Part shown: in pieces, positions 24,765-33,775 of the stretch
How positions within the stretch are numbered: the first letter of the stretch is position 1
How the letters are laid out: the number at the start of each line of letters is the position of its first letter
Assembly (NCBI GenBank): GCA_964534745.1
Contig: CAZHQW010000025.1
Span: 1-43,184 of the forward strand
Direction: 5' to 3'
DNA length: 43,184 bases
Source: G020354785 sp964534745
GTDB lineage: Bacteria > Bacteroidota > Bacteroidia > Bacteroidales > UBA10428
Program-made: the position numbers and the translations under genes
Notes under the pieces: model-generated
The model's database searches: none
What the model was told of the DNA's origin: nothing
What the model saw: only the letters and a program-made list of their open reading frames with translations

Positions 24765-25604
24765 ATGACCATAACAGATCAGGATTATCAACTTTTTTTA
24801 AACGCAGTAAAGTACTCATCAAAATACGATTTCAGCCAATATTCTGAAAAATCTTTAAAACGAAGACTTGGGAAAGTATTATCTGATAATAATTTAAATA
24901 TCACTACCCTAATCTCCAGGATAAAGAATAGTCAGGAGTTTGTTGAAAAAATAGTCAAAGAAATTACTGTCAATACAACAGAACTATTTAGAGATCCGCA
25001 GGTCTGGCAGACAATTAGATACGCAATCCTGCCAAAACTGAAAAACAATTCAATTATCAACATTTGGCACGCCGGCTGCTCAAGCGGACAGGAAGTCTAT
25101 TCGATGCTTATTCTGTTAAATGAACTGGAAATCTTAGACAAGACTAAAATCTATGCCACCGATCTTAATTCCGATGTCCTCGAGTCAGCCAGAGTAGGAG
25201 AGTATAAATATAGATTTAATATTGGTTATCTTGATAACTTTGATAAGGTGATTAAAGAAAATCCTTATAACTACGAAGAATATATAGATGTACCCTATGA
25301 AAAGTATTTTCAAATCGATAAAGTCAATGATCTTATCAGAATGAATAGCTTTCTGAAAGAAAAACCTATTTTTAAAAGACATGATTTGGTCACCGAAAAC
25401 AATACCCTTTATGTAAAATTTGATATTATAATGTGCAGAAACGTTATTATATATTTTAATTATGATTTGCAAAGTAAAGTCTTTGACCTGTTTCACAAGA
25501 ATCTTTATGAGGACGGATGCCTTATTTTGGGCTTGCATGAGACTATACTTGGAAGCCATTCTGTTAAATACCAAAAAAAAGGTCATGGATACTATAAAAA
25601 TTAA
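24765..25604 (+). CDS. cheR: CheR-type protein-glutamate methyltransferase
   Basis: A 279-residue cytoplasmic methyltransferase that uses SAM to methylate glutamate side chains. The N-terminal helical CheR domain (about 5-60) leads to ITVNTTELFRDPQVW (68-81), the SAM-binding HAGCSSGQEVYS (102-113), the acidic ATDLN (131-135) and the IIMCRNVIIYFN active-site strand, all intact. It lacks the beta-subdomain-bound pentapeptide-receptor target, since no MCP is encoded here. It opens the block running to 38370, 235 bp after the PorE-like gene, and is followed after 15 bp by a membrane sensor, the most likely methyl acceptor nearby. Confidence 0.92.
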   Translation: MTITDQDYQLFLNAVKYSSKYDFSQYSEKSLKRRLGKVLSDNNLNITTLISRIKNSQEFVEKIVKEITVNTTELFRDPQVWQTIRYAILPKLKNNSIINIWHAGCSSGQEVYSMLILLNELEILDKTKIYATDLNSDVLESARVGEYKYRFNIGYLDNFDKVIKENPYNYEEYIDVPYEKYFQIDKVNDLIRMNSFLKEKPIFKRHDLVTENNTLYVKFDIIMCRNVIIYFNYDLQSKVFDLFHKNLYEDGCLILGLHETILGSHSVKYQKKGHGYYKN

Positions 25605-25619
25605 TAACATCATACAATT

Positions 25620-27842
25620 ATGAATATGAAATTCAAATCATTAAAAACCAGAATACTTTCACTTACATTCATAATAATACTTTTTACGGCAATGTTAGCC
25701 GGCTTTTCTGTATTCTACCAACACAAAACAGAAAACCTTAAGAATATTATCTTTGATATCAGGAATATTGAAAAAAACATCATTCTGCTAAAAAACAACG
25801 AACAGGATTTTATAATCAATTTCAGCAGAAAATCAAAGCTTCTTATATCTGATGATACACCTTTTGAAAAAAAGTTTCGCTCTTTGAATGCCATTCTTGC
25901 ATCAATAATCGACTCCTTTTCTGAAAAAAGAATCATACGTAATGACCGCAAAGCGGAAGATCAGATTCATATTCTCAGGAAGAACCTGAAAATTTATTCT
26001 GATAACTTTATTGAACTGGTACTTGCATATAAAGAAAAAGGAACTGAGTTGGCTGGAGTAGTTGGGGACTGGCAGAGTTTAAGTACCCTGATTGAAAATA
26101 AAATGTCTCTTTTTGAAGATCAGCCTGCATATGCAAGTATTACTAAATTAAAACGGTTGGAAAAAGAATATCTCCTTAGTAAAAATCCGCAACTGGTTGA
26201 TGAGATGTCTTTCGTGATAAATGATATACAGAGCTCCCTTACTCCTGGTGAAGATGAAACCCTTGAAATACCTGATATTACTGAAGATGTGAACAAATAC
26301 CTGGAAACTGCAAAACAACTTGTGAATCTGGATAAAAGAATAGGACTTTCCTCCGAAGAAGGAATACTGCATAATCTTGACAATTCATATGCAGAGCTGC
26401 TTAATACTGTAACCGGGATTGCCGTAATACTAGACAAAAAAATAAAAGCCCGCAAGACAGGCCTGTTAATCATTCTGGTGCTATTTGTTATCGTTTTATT
26501 AGCCGGATTTATATTTATTATACGTAAAATGTTCAGGGTGTATATATTACAACCGCTGGATGAAATACTGAAATTCCTTCCGCAGCTTGTAAAAGGCAAA
26601 CTGCCGGATAATAAAATTCATCCCGGGGTCAATAATGAAATATCAATAGTCTCGGAATCAATTACTGAACTGACGGAAAATCTGAAAACAAAAACAAGAT
26701 ATGCACATGCCCTGAATAAAGGGCAACTGGATTCAAAAATTGATGTTTTAAGCGAAGATGATGTATTGGGTAAAGAATTGGACCAACTACAGAAGAATCT
26801 TCAAAAATCTGCTGAAGAACAAAAAAAATACAATGAAGAGAACACCCGGCGAAGATATATTAATGAAGGCCTGGCAAAATTTTCAGAAATCCTGAGATTA
26901 AATAGCGATAATATTGAAAAACTATCTGATATTTTTATTAAGGAGATAGTAAAGTATCTTAATGCTGTTCAGGGAGGTATATTCCTTATAGAAAACCAGG
27001 ATGATGAGAACGCAATCCTGAAGTTAGTATCTGCCTTTGCCTATAACCGCAAAAAATATATGGATAAAGAAGTAATGCTGGGTGAAGGTCTTGTTGGTAC
27101 GTGTGCAATTGAAAAGAAAACTATAATAATGACAGATATTCCTGAGAAATATATCTCCATAACAAGCGGACTCGGGGATACGCCTCCCGGCAATATAATA
27201 CTTATTCCCATAATTCAGGAAGACACAGCGCTGGGAGTAATAGAGATTGCTTCGCTTAATGAATTGCAGAAACACGAAATAGAATTCAGCGAACAGGTTG
27301 CTTCGAGTCTTGCCTCAACAGTCACGACTGCAACAAATAGTGAAAAGACTTCTCAGCTCCTGGCTAAATCACAGCTTCAGGCCCAGGAAATGCTCGAACA
27401 GGAAGAAGAAATGAGACAAAATATGGAAGAACTGAAAGCAACCCAGGAAGAATCAGTTAGAAGAGAGGAGGAATACAAGGGAATAATAGATGCTTTTGAA
27501 AAGTCGGTATTTACTGTTGAGTGCGACCTGGATGGCTATATTACAAATATCAATGATAAACTTCTTATTTTCCTTGGACGTACAAAAAAAGATGTAATAG
27601 GAAGGAAGCATTCAGACCTGACCTCACAATATTCAAAAACAAAGATGCCGGCAGGCCTCTGGGATAGCCTTAAAAAAGGGAAGCACCAAAGATTCATTGA
27701 AAAGATTAAAATCGGGACAAAAAAGGAATATAACCTGGTACATAACTTATCGCCTGTTATGAATAAAAATAACGTACCTGTTAAATTTCTGGATACAATA
27801 GTAAATATTAGTGCTGCAGAAGCCAAAAAAAATGAAAAATAA
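25620..27842 (+). CDS. Membrane sensor with large periplasmic domain, HAMP-like linker, GAF and PAS
   Basis: A 740-residue protein. Transmembrane helix 1 (about 11-29) and helix 2 (about 280-303) flank about 250 residues of helical periplasmic sensor, which resembles the bimodular helical domains of chemoreceptors. After the second helix come a HAMP-like linker (about 304-360), a coiled coil, a GAF domain (about 410-575; AVQGGIFLIE ... GLVGTCAIEKKTIIMTDIPEKY), a Glu/Gln-rich coiled coil (about 580-620; MLEQEEEMRQNMEEL), and a PAS domain (about 620-735). There is no kinase, phosphatase, cyclase or MCP signalling tip, so it must act through partners. Placed between two CheR-type genes and upstream of CheB, it is the obvious candidate for reversible glutamate methylation. 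That is inference from context. Confidence 0.8.
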   Translation: MNMKFKSLKTRILSLTFIIILFTAMLAGFSVFYQHKTENLKNIIFDIRNIEKNIILLKNNEQDFIINFSRKSKLLISDDTPFEKKFRSLNAILASIIDSFSEKRIIRNDRKAEDQIHILRKNLKIYSDNFIELVLAYKEKGTELAGVVGDWQSLSTLIENKMSLFEDQPAYASITKLKRLEKEYLLSKNPQLVDEMSFVINDIQSSLTPGEDETLEIPDITEDVNKYLETAKQLVNLDKRIGLSSEEGILHNLDNSYAELLNTVTGIAVILDKKIKARKTGLLIILVLFVIVLLAGFIFIIRKMFRVYILQPLDEILKFLPQLVKGKLPDNKIHPGVNNEISIVSESITELTENLKTKTRYAHALNKGQLDSKIDVLSEDDVLGKELDQLQKNLQKSAEEQKKYNEENTRRRYINEGLAKFSEILRLNSDNIEKLSDIFIKEIVKYLNAVQGGIFLIENQDDENAILKLVSAFAYNRKKYMDKEVMLGEGLVGTCAIEKKTIIMTDIPEKYISITSGLGDTPPGNIILIPIIQEDTALGVIEIASLNELQKHEIEFSEQVASSLASTVTTATNSEKTSQLLAKSQLQAQEMLEQEEEMRQNMEELKATQEESVRREEEYKGIIDAFEKSVFTVECDLDGYITNINDKLLIFLGRTKKDVIGRKHSDLTSQYSKTKMPAGLWDSLKKGKHQRFIEKIKIGTKKEYNLVHNLSPVMNKNNVPVKFLDTIVNISAAEAKKNEK

Positions 27843-27895
27843 ATATTTAAATTTGATATAATAAAAGAAAAAACAGAGTTCAACCTGAGCATAGT

Positions 27896-28729
27896 ATGAC
27901 TGAATTAGGAATTGTTGATATAAGAGAAATAATTAAACAAATTTTAAGTAATTACGGCTATGACTTTTCGGAATATGCTCTTACCTCATTTAAGCACAGG
28001 TTAGAAAAAATTATTATAAAAAATAATCTGGACAGCGTAGAAAGTCTGTTAAAAAAATTAAAAAGCAATAAGGATTTTTTTGATATATTTTTACATGAAA
28101 TTTCCGTCCCCTCAACTGAAATGTTCAGGGATCCATCGTTATGGAGATGGCTGAGAGACGAACTATTTTGTAATATTAATGATAAGAACTTGAATAGATT
28201 TAAAATATGGTTGCCTAATAGCGTCTCAGGCGGAGAATTGTACTCACTTGCCATACTTCTTAAAGAAATAAATATGCTGGATAAAGTGCAGATTATTTCA
28301 TCAAGCATCAGCGATAAAAGTATAGAATGTATAAAAGACGGAAGGTGTGAATTAAAAAAGGTTGAAGTCTCAGCAGAGAATTATATGAGGTTTAAAGGAG
28401 ATAAAGATTTTTCAGATTACTACAGGCTCGATAGATATTATGCAATTAGGGATACATCCTTAATTAAGGACGTAGAATTTAAAAAACAAAATATTAACTT
28501 TGATAATTCACCTATGAATATCAAACTAATACTGTTCAGGAATAGTTTGATATACTTTAATCCATCGCTACAGGAGAAAATTCTGCAGATTATGTATAAT
28601 AGTCTGTCAGCAACCGGCTATTTGATACTGGGTATAAAAGAAAAAATCAAAAACATGAATTCCAGCAGCGAGTTTGAGCCGGAAAATGAACTTGAAGGTG
28701 TTTATAAAAGAAAAATTTCAGTGAAATAG
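27896..28729 (+). CDS. CheR-like protein with degraded SAM-binding site
   Basis: A 277-residue paralog of the CheR at 24765, aligned along its whole length. It keeps the helical N-domain and STEMFRDPSLW (73-83), but the SAM loop AGCSSGQE has become PNSVSGGE (107-114), ATDLN has become SSSIS (135-139), and the MCRNVIIYFN strand reads LFRNSLIYFN. Loss of both the glycine-rich loop and the acidic ribose-binding residue makes catalysis unlikely. It may instead bind the methylation target or the active CheR as a pseudoenzyme. The frame is intact over full length, which argues for a retained function. It ends one base before the CheB start, so the two are translationally coupled. Confidence 0.8.
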   Translation: MTELGIVDIREIIKQILSNYGYDFSEYALTSFKHRLEKIIIKNNLDSVESLLKKLKSNKDFFDIFLHEISVPSTEMFRDPSLWRWLRDELFCNINDKNLNRFKIWLPNSVSGGELYSLAILLKEINMLDKVQIISSSISDKSIECIKDGRCELKKVEVSAENYMRFKGDKDFSDYYRLDRYYAIRDTSLIKDVEFKKQNINFDNSPMNIKLILFRNSLIYFNPSLQEKILQIMYNSLSATGYLILGIKEKIKNMNSSSEFEPENELEGVYKRKISVK

Positions 28730-28730
28730 G

Positions 28731-29291
28731 ATGAACTATGGAGCAACAATAATAGGAGGTTCTGCAGGCAGTTTTCAGATAGTTACGAAAATACTCAATT
28801 CACTGCCTAAAACATACCCCATGCCTGTATTATTATGTTTACACAGGTTGAAACATGTGAGATCGGGATTTGTTGAAGCTCTGTCTCTTAAATCAAATAT
28901 TCCTATTGAGGAACCATTTGACAAGGATAAACTTACCCCTGGCAAAGCATTTCTGGCGCCTGCAAACTACCATATGTATATTGAACTGGCAAACAGGATA
29001 GCTTTGTCAACCGAAGATCCTGTAAATCATTCAAGACCATCTATTGATCTGTCGTTTATTACAGCGGCCAATGCATATAGGAATAAGTTAATAGGAATAA
29101 TACTCTCGGGAGCTAATAAAGATGGTGCTTACGGATTAAAAAAAGTCCATGATAACGGTGGCGTTACTATTGTACAGGACCCTGAGGAATGCGAGGTTAA
29201 AACCATGACCCAGGCAGCATTACAGCTGACTAAAGTAGACTATGTATATAACACTGATCTGATTATCAGGTTTTTATTAAAACTAAGTTAA
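28731..29291 (+). CDS. cheB: CheB-type protein-glutamate methylesterase without receiver domain
   Basis: A 186-residue enzyme that removes methyl groups from glutamate. The catalytic triad is visible: Ser 11 (GGSAGS), His 38 (LCLHR) and Asp 131 (SGANKDGAYG), with spacing close to that of classical CheB. Other family marks are FLAPANYHM and RPSIDLSF. Classical CheB has an N-terminal receiver that restrains the esterase until phosphorylated by CheA; here the receiver is absent and the protein starts directly at the esterase, so activity must be controlled some other way, perhaps by the adjacent CheR-like protein. It is 1 bp from the gene before and 3 bp from the gene after. Confidence 0.92.
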   Translation: MNYGATIIGGSAGSFQIVTKILNSLPKTYPMPVLLCLHRLKHVRSGFVEALSLKSNIPIEEPFDKDKLTPGKAFLAPANYHMYIELANRIALSTEDPVNHSRPSIDLSFITAANAYRNKLIGIILSGANKDGAYGLKKVHDNGGVTIVQDPEECEVKTMTQAALQLTKVDYVYNTDLIIRFLLKLS

Positions 29292-29294
29292 CTG

Positions 29295-30083
29295 ATGCAT
29301 AATATTAAAAAATATCGAAAATATACTGTAATTCTGTTTATAACATCAATCGTTGTATTGGTGTTTTTATCTGCCAGTGCTTGGAATTATGCATTAAAGG
29401 GAGAGCTTGCTATTAATAGTACCATACTGGCAATTACTATTATCCTGATCTTTATTATCGGTATATTAATGTTTATTACCGCTTACAGGCTATCGGATAA
29501 GACTAAAATAGATGAGCATATTAAAAAAATAGTTGAAAAGGAGAGAGCAGATATAATTGCAGAATTTGAAAAGAAAGAAGTAAAAGAGGAGATATCAGAT
29601 AAAAAAGAGGTAAATACCGGCGAGATTGTAAAAAAAATCATACCGGGCTCACAGAATTTAAAAACTTTAAAATCCTTTGCTGATAAGCTGCTTTCAAATA
29701 TCTCAAAGGAAATTGAAATAGTCCAGGGACTATTCTATATAAAAACAAAAAAAACAAATCTTTTTACAGTTGCAGGAGAATATGCATTTACAGGTGACAA
29801 AAAACCCAGAGACTTTAAAACAGGGGAAACTTTGCCAGGACAGGCAGCAAAGAATAAAGAATTAATGATTATTAATGAAATACCTGATAAATACTTTGCT
29901 GCTGAATCCGGACTGGGAAAAAGCCTGCCTAAACATGTTATTATTGTGCCGGTAATAAATAAAAGCTCAACTGTAGCAGTAATGGAACTTGGAAAATTCA
30001 AAGAAATTACTGATACAGAACAAAAGATTTTTAAAGAGTTGTCAAAAAAATTAGGTGACAAAATAACTAAAATTAATAAGTAA
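29295..30083 (+). CDS. Two-helix membrane protein with cytoplasmic GAF domain
   Basis: A 262-residue protein: helices at about 10-32 and 43-66, a charged coiled coil (about 70-110; HIKKIVEKERADIIAEFEKKEVKEEI), then a GAF domain (about 125-260; EIVQGLFYIKT, LPGQAAKNKELMIINEIPDKYF, VIIVPVINKSSTVAVMEL). The GAF is a clear but diverged paralog of those in the proteins at 25620 and 30101. No output domain follows, so it must signal by protein contact, perhaps through hetero-oligomers with its larger paralogs. Three bases separate it from CheB. Confidence 0.75.
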   Translation: MHNIKKYRKYTVILFITSIVVLVFLSASAWNYALKGELAINSTILAITIILIFIIGILMFITAYRLSDKTKIDEHIKKIVEKERADIIAEFEKKEVKEEISDKKEVNTGEIVKKIIPGSQNLKTLKSFADKLLSNISKEIEIVQGLFYIKTKKTNLFTVAGEYAFTGDKKPRDFKTGETLPGQAAKNKELMIINEIPDKYFAAESGLGKSLPKHVIIVPVINKSSTVAVMELGKFKEITDTEQKIFKELSKKLGDKITKINK

Positions 30084-30100
30084 AATATATTATAAAATAT

Positions 30101-32722
30101 ATGTCTGAAAAAAATCAGAAAAAACAAAACAAGTCGCTTTATACATCAAAGATAATTCTTGTCGGATTTCTTGCCGGACTGGTTGTTATGCTGATAGCAT
30201 GGACTATTGATATTGTCACTAGCAAATTATTAATATCATTATCAGGAATTATTCAGATACATAAAATTAATCCGGCTTTATGGATGATAGACCTTATACC
30301 TTTTGTCTCGGTTATTTCGATTTATATTATTAACCGCCGGAGAGAGAAAGAAAAACAGGTCTTTGATGCAAAAATAAAAGAAAGGGATGCCAGGCTCGAT
30401 AAGATGGCCGAATTTGCAAAACAGATTGGAGAAGGTAATTACGAGGCTAAGCTTGAAATAGCTACCAATAACGATATTCTGGCTAATTCTTTGCTCCTGA
30501 TGCGTAGTAATCTGCTTTCCAACTATAAAAAAGAATCGGAGCAAAGCTGGATTGCCGAAGGTAAAGAGATTATTTCCAGCATACTCCGGCTCAATAATAA
30601 AATAGAAGAATTATCCGTTCAGGTGGTCCATGATCTTGTAAAATATATTAATGTAGTGCAGGGGGCTTTATATCTTTACGAGGAAGAAAGCAAAACACTG
30701 AAAAATCTCGCCACATATGGATATAACAGGAGAAAATATGTTAACCAGGAATTCAAGCTGGGATACGGATTAATAGGACAATGCGCCTACGAGATGGATT
30801 TTATATACCGTACGGAAATTCCCGACGATTTTGCGACCATCACCTCCGGTATTCTTGGGGATCAGAAACCGCAGAGTATTTTGCTTGTGCCACTGATTTC
30901 AGACGAAAAACTTCAGGGAGTCCTGGAATTTGCATCAATTGAACCTGAAATCTCCGAGCTTACAATAAGGTATCTGAAGGAACTTGGAGAAATAATTGCC
31001 CGAACAATATTCAACCTTAAGGTAAACCAGAAAACGGAACAGCTGTTAAAGGAATCCCAGCAGATGACAATTGAGCTTAAGGAGAATGAAGAGCAGTTGA
31101 GAAAGAACGCTGAAGAAATGCGGATTACACAGGAACAGCTTAAAAAATCAAATGAACAGCTTGAAGCCAAGATCATTGAGGTGGAGAATGCACAAAAGAG
31201 GCTTTATTCGTTGCTGGAAAACGCTTCTGAGATAATTTCCATATATGATGAGAATATGGTAATGACCTATGAAAGTCCCTCCGTAACAAAGATCCTCGGG
31301 TATAGTCCTGAAGAAATGATGGGAGGTAAAGACATAGAAAGACTCACAAGGAAAGGAGAAACAAGCATACGCGACATGTTTAAACAACTGCTTACAAATC
31401 CCGATAAGCCTGTTACCATTCAGTATACTTATATGAAAAAGAACGGGAGAAAGATTTTTATTGAATCTACAGGCCGGAATCTGCTCGATGATCCTGCAAT
31501 AAATGGTATTATCCTTAACTCGACAGATATTACTGAAAGAAAAAGGGCAGAAAGGGAAGAAAGGCTGAAAAGTAAGATGCAGGCTCTTTCTGAAAACTCC
31601 CTTGACATGATTATACGACTTAGTACTGTCGGACAGTATTTCTATGCCAATCCCGTTGTTGAAAATTATATGCAAGTCAAGCCCTCGGAATTGATTAACA
31701 AAACGCTGAATGAAGTATCATGTTCAGATGTACTCTATAATTATTTTAAGGAGACAATTGAAATTATCAAGGCATCCCCGCAAAAGAACAATACTGAAAT
31801 CACAATCCCTGCAATAATAGATGGCAACAAATGTGACAGGATAATGAGCATAGATGCCATACCTGAATTCAATGAAAACGAACTTGAGACTATTCTTTTC
31901 GTTGGCCATGATATAACTGAGGCAAAGCAAATTGAGCTGGAAATACAGGACAAAAACAGGAAAATACAGGACTCCATTAATTACGCTGAACGCATACAAT
32001 CTTCTATACTGCCTGATAACAAACTCGTCAGACAATACCTGCCAAAATCTTTTATATACTATATACCAAGAGATGTGGTAAGCGGCGACTTCCCCTGGTT
32101 CTTTAAAAGGGAGGATATCATATATATAGCAGCGATAGATTGTACAGGACACGGGGTTCCGGGAGCTCTTCTTTCATTTGTTGGATACTTCCTTCTAAAC
32201 AATATTGTTGACCATGAGAGGAAAATGACCGCAGCAGAAATCTGTGATCAATTGCATTTTGCCGTCAGGAAAACGCTTAAGCAGGATAAAGAAGATGCTG
32301 AAGCCAGGGATGGCATGGATATTGCTTTCTGCCAAATTGACCATAAAGAAAAGGAAGTACAGTTTGCCGGTGCCCACAGGTCTCTGTACCTGCTTAGAAA
32401 AGATGAGCTGCTTGAATATAAGGGCAACAGAAAGGCTATTGGAGGCATCCCACATAAAAAGAAAGCTGAAGAGAATTTTACAAACCATGTGATAAAATAT
32501 AAACATGGGGATAAAATATTCTTTTTCTCGGACGGACTGCCAGATCAGCTCGGGGGACCGGAGATAAAAAAATATTCACCAAAAAGGATTAGAGATGCAA
32601 TTTTAAACAATAAAGATTTGTCAATGGAAAAATATAATGTTTATTTTGCTGAAGATTTCGAAAAATGGAAAGGCAATAATAAACAAATTGATGATGTTTT
32701 ATTAATAGGAATTGAATTCTAG
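30101..32722 (+). CDS. Membrane GAF-PAS-PAS sensor with SpoIIE/PP2C phosphatase output (SiaA-like role)
   Basis: An 873-residue protein. Two membrane helices (about 18-45 and 60-75) are followed by a linker, GAF (about 150-305), coiled coil (about 310-365; ENEEQLRKNAEEMRITQEQL), PAS1 (about 366-485, ending STDITERKR), PAS2 (about 493-608), and a PP2C-type SpoIIE phosphatase (about 625-873). Metal-binding aspartates are visible in VVSGDFPWF, AAIDCTGHGVPGALLS, SDGLPDQLGG and IDDVLLI. It should dephosphorylate a Ser/Thr phosphoprotein. The SiaC-like protein two genes on is the natural substrate by analogy with SiaA of the Pseudomonas SiaABC switch, although SiaA carries a HAMP/Cache-type sensor instead. 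It lies 17 bp after the GAF protein and 27 bp before the SiaB-like kinase. Confidence 0.88.
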   Translation: MSEKNQKKQNKSLYTSKIILVGFLAGLVVMLIAWTIDIVTSKLLISLSGIIQIHKINPALWMIDLIPFVSVISIYIINRRREKEKQVFDAKIKERDARLDKMAEFAKQIGEGNYEAKLEIATNNDILANSLLLMRSNLLSNYKKESEQSWIAEGKEIISSILRLNNKIEELSVQVVHDLVKYINVVQGALYLYEEESKTLKNLATYGYNRRKYVNQEFKLGYGLIGQCAYEMDFIYRTEIPDDFATITSGILGDQKPQSILLVPLISDEKLQGVLEFASIEPEISELTIRYLKELGEIIARTIFNLKVNQKTEQLLKESQQMTIELKENEEQLRKNAEEMRITQEQLKKSNEQLEAKIIEVENAQKRLYSLLENASEIISIYDENMVMTYESPSVTKILGYSPEEMMGGKDIERLTRKGETSIRDMFKQLLTNPDKPVTIQYTYMKKNGRKIFIESTGRNLLDDPAINGIILNSTDITERKRAEREERLKSKMQALSENSLDMIIRLSTVGQYFYANPVVENYMQVKPSELINKTLNEVSCSDVLYNYFKETIEIIKASPQKNNTEITIPAIIDGNKCDRIMSIDAIPEFNENELETILFVGHDITEAKQIELEIQDKNRKIQDSINYAERIQSSILPDNKLVRQYLPKSFIYYIPRDVVSGDFPWFFKREDIIYIAAIDCTGHGVPGALLSFVGYFLLNNIVDHERKMTAAEICDQLHFAVRKTLKQDKEDAEARDGMDIAFCQIDHKEKEVQFAGAHRSLYLLRKDELLEYKGNRKAIGGIPHKKKAEENFTNHVIKYKHGDKIFFFSDGLPDQLGGPEIKKYSPKRIRDAILNNKDLSMEKYNVYFAEDFEKWKGNNKQIDDVLLIGIEF

Positions 32723-32749
32723 TGTAAATAACTAAATAAAATAAATAAT

Positions 32750-33331
32750 ATGGATAGCAATAAAGATATTAAAGGGTTTCTCGAATTTGTGTACGAGTTT
32801 TATAAAACGATGAAAGCACATGAGATTACCCTTGTATATGAAGGTGAAATCACTCACCAGATAACTAAAGCTTTTACATCTTTAACCGAATCTAATATGG
32901 CTAAAGATGATGAAGCAGGATCAGTTCAGAGAAAGGTATTTCATGTTATGGTGGAATGTCTGCAGAACATAAGCAAACATGCTGAAGACTTTACATCTGA
33001 TGATTACCTGTTCTCGGGAAGAGGAATATTCCTGGTAAGCAAAGGGGAAAACGAGTATAGCGTCACTACAGGTAATGCTATTGAAAATGACAGGATTGAA
33101 GAACTTACTGAAATGCTTGAAACAATAAACAGGATGGATAAAGATGAGCTTAAGCAGCTGTATAAAAAACAAATGAAAGAAGGAAGGCTGTCCGAAAAAG
33201 GTGGAGCGGGACTTGGTTTTATTGATATAAAGAGAAAAACCGGAAAAGAACTGGAATACCATTTTCTGCCGATTTCCGATGATACTTCATTCTTTTTATT
33301 AACTTCAACAATATCTAGAGAAGAGCTTTAA
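32750..33331 (+). CDS. SiaB-family protein kinase
   Basis: A 193-residue cytoplasmic protein with a histidine-kinase-like ATPase fold used as a Ser/Thr kinase. The N-box is MVECLQNISKHAED (Glu 69, Asn 73, His 77) and the glycine motif is KGGAGLGFIDIKRKTG (150-165). No phosphoacceptor helix is present. In Pseudomonas, SiaB phosphorylates SiaC on a threonine, opposed by the phosphatase SiaA. Here the same three roles are encoded side by side: the SpoIIE protein before, a SiaC homolog 13 bp after. The call rests on motif pattern and gene order together. Confidence 0.85.
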   Translation: MDSNKDIKGFLEFVYEFYKTMKAHEITLVYEGEITHQITKAFTSLTESNMAKDDEAGSVQRKVFHVMVECLQNISKHAEDFTSDDYLFSGRGIFLVSKGENEYSVTTGNAIENDRIEELTEMLETINRMDKDELKQLYKKQMKEGRLSEKGGAGLGFIDIKRKTGKELEYHFLPISDDTSFFLLTSTISREEL

Positions 33332-33344
33332 ACATAAATAAACT

Positions 33345-33725
33345 ATGGAAACAATAAAGATTCAAGGAACAGAGGATACCCCAAAAATAATTTTGGACGC
33401 AGAAAATGAAATTATGGAAATTTCCGGTCGTTCATTACCTGAAGATGTTTCTGCATTCTATGAGCCAGTCCTTAACTGGTTAAACGAATATGCTGAAAAT
33501 CCGAACAAAAAGACAATATTCAATTTTAAGCTTACTTACTTTAACACTGCATCATCAAAGCTACTACTCGACATCCTGATGAAGCTGGAAGAAATGCACG
33601 AAAACAATAATGATGTATTAATTCGCTGGCATTATCCCGAAGATGATGAAGATATGGAAGAGGCAGGAGAAGAATATGCAGATATTGTGGATGTTCCTTT
33701 TGAACAGGTAAGCTATTCACCATAA
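33345..33725 (+). CDS. SiaC-family (DUF1987) regulatory phosphoprotein
   Basis: A 126-residue protein of the SiaC/DUF1987 family: TPKIILDAENEIMEISGRSLPEDVSAFYEPVLNWL at the start, then the conserved YFNTASSKLLLDIL segment. Thr 68 in that FNTASS motif lies where SiaC of Pseudomonas is phosphorylated (also reported as Thr 68). In the known system unphosphorylated SiaC activates the diguanylate cyclase SiaD. No GGDEF protein is encoded here, so this SiaC must act on something else, possibly the large transporter that starts 50 bp downstream. The C-terminus carries an acidic stretch (EDDEDMEEAGEEYAD), which is common in this family. Confidence 0.9.
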   Translation: METIKIQGTEDTPKIILDAENEIMEISGRSLPEDVSAFYEPVLNWLNEYAENPNKKTIFNFKLTYFNTASSKLLLDILMKLEEMHENNNDVLIRWHYPEDDEDMEEAGEEYADIVDVPFEQVSYSP

Positions 33726-33775
33726 ATACTACTCTATTCTTTTTATCTGAATTAGTTATTAAACTGGATTAGTTA

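Noticed and set aside
24765..29291. A conventional chemotaxis operon
   Set aside because: CheR and CheB are present, but there is no MCP signalling domain, CheA, CheW, CheY or motor gene, and CheB lacks its receiver.
32750..33725. Complete SiaABCD operon controlling cyclic-di-GMP
   Set aside because: SiaB- and SiaC-like proteins and a SpoIIE phosphatase are present, but no GGDEF protein follows and the phosphatase has a different sensor part.
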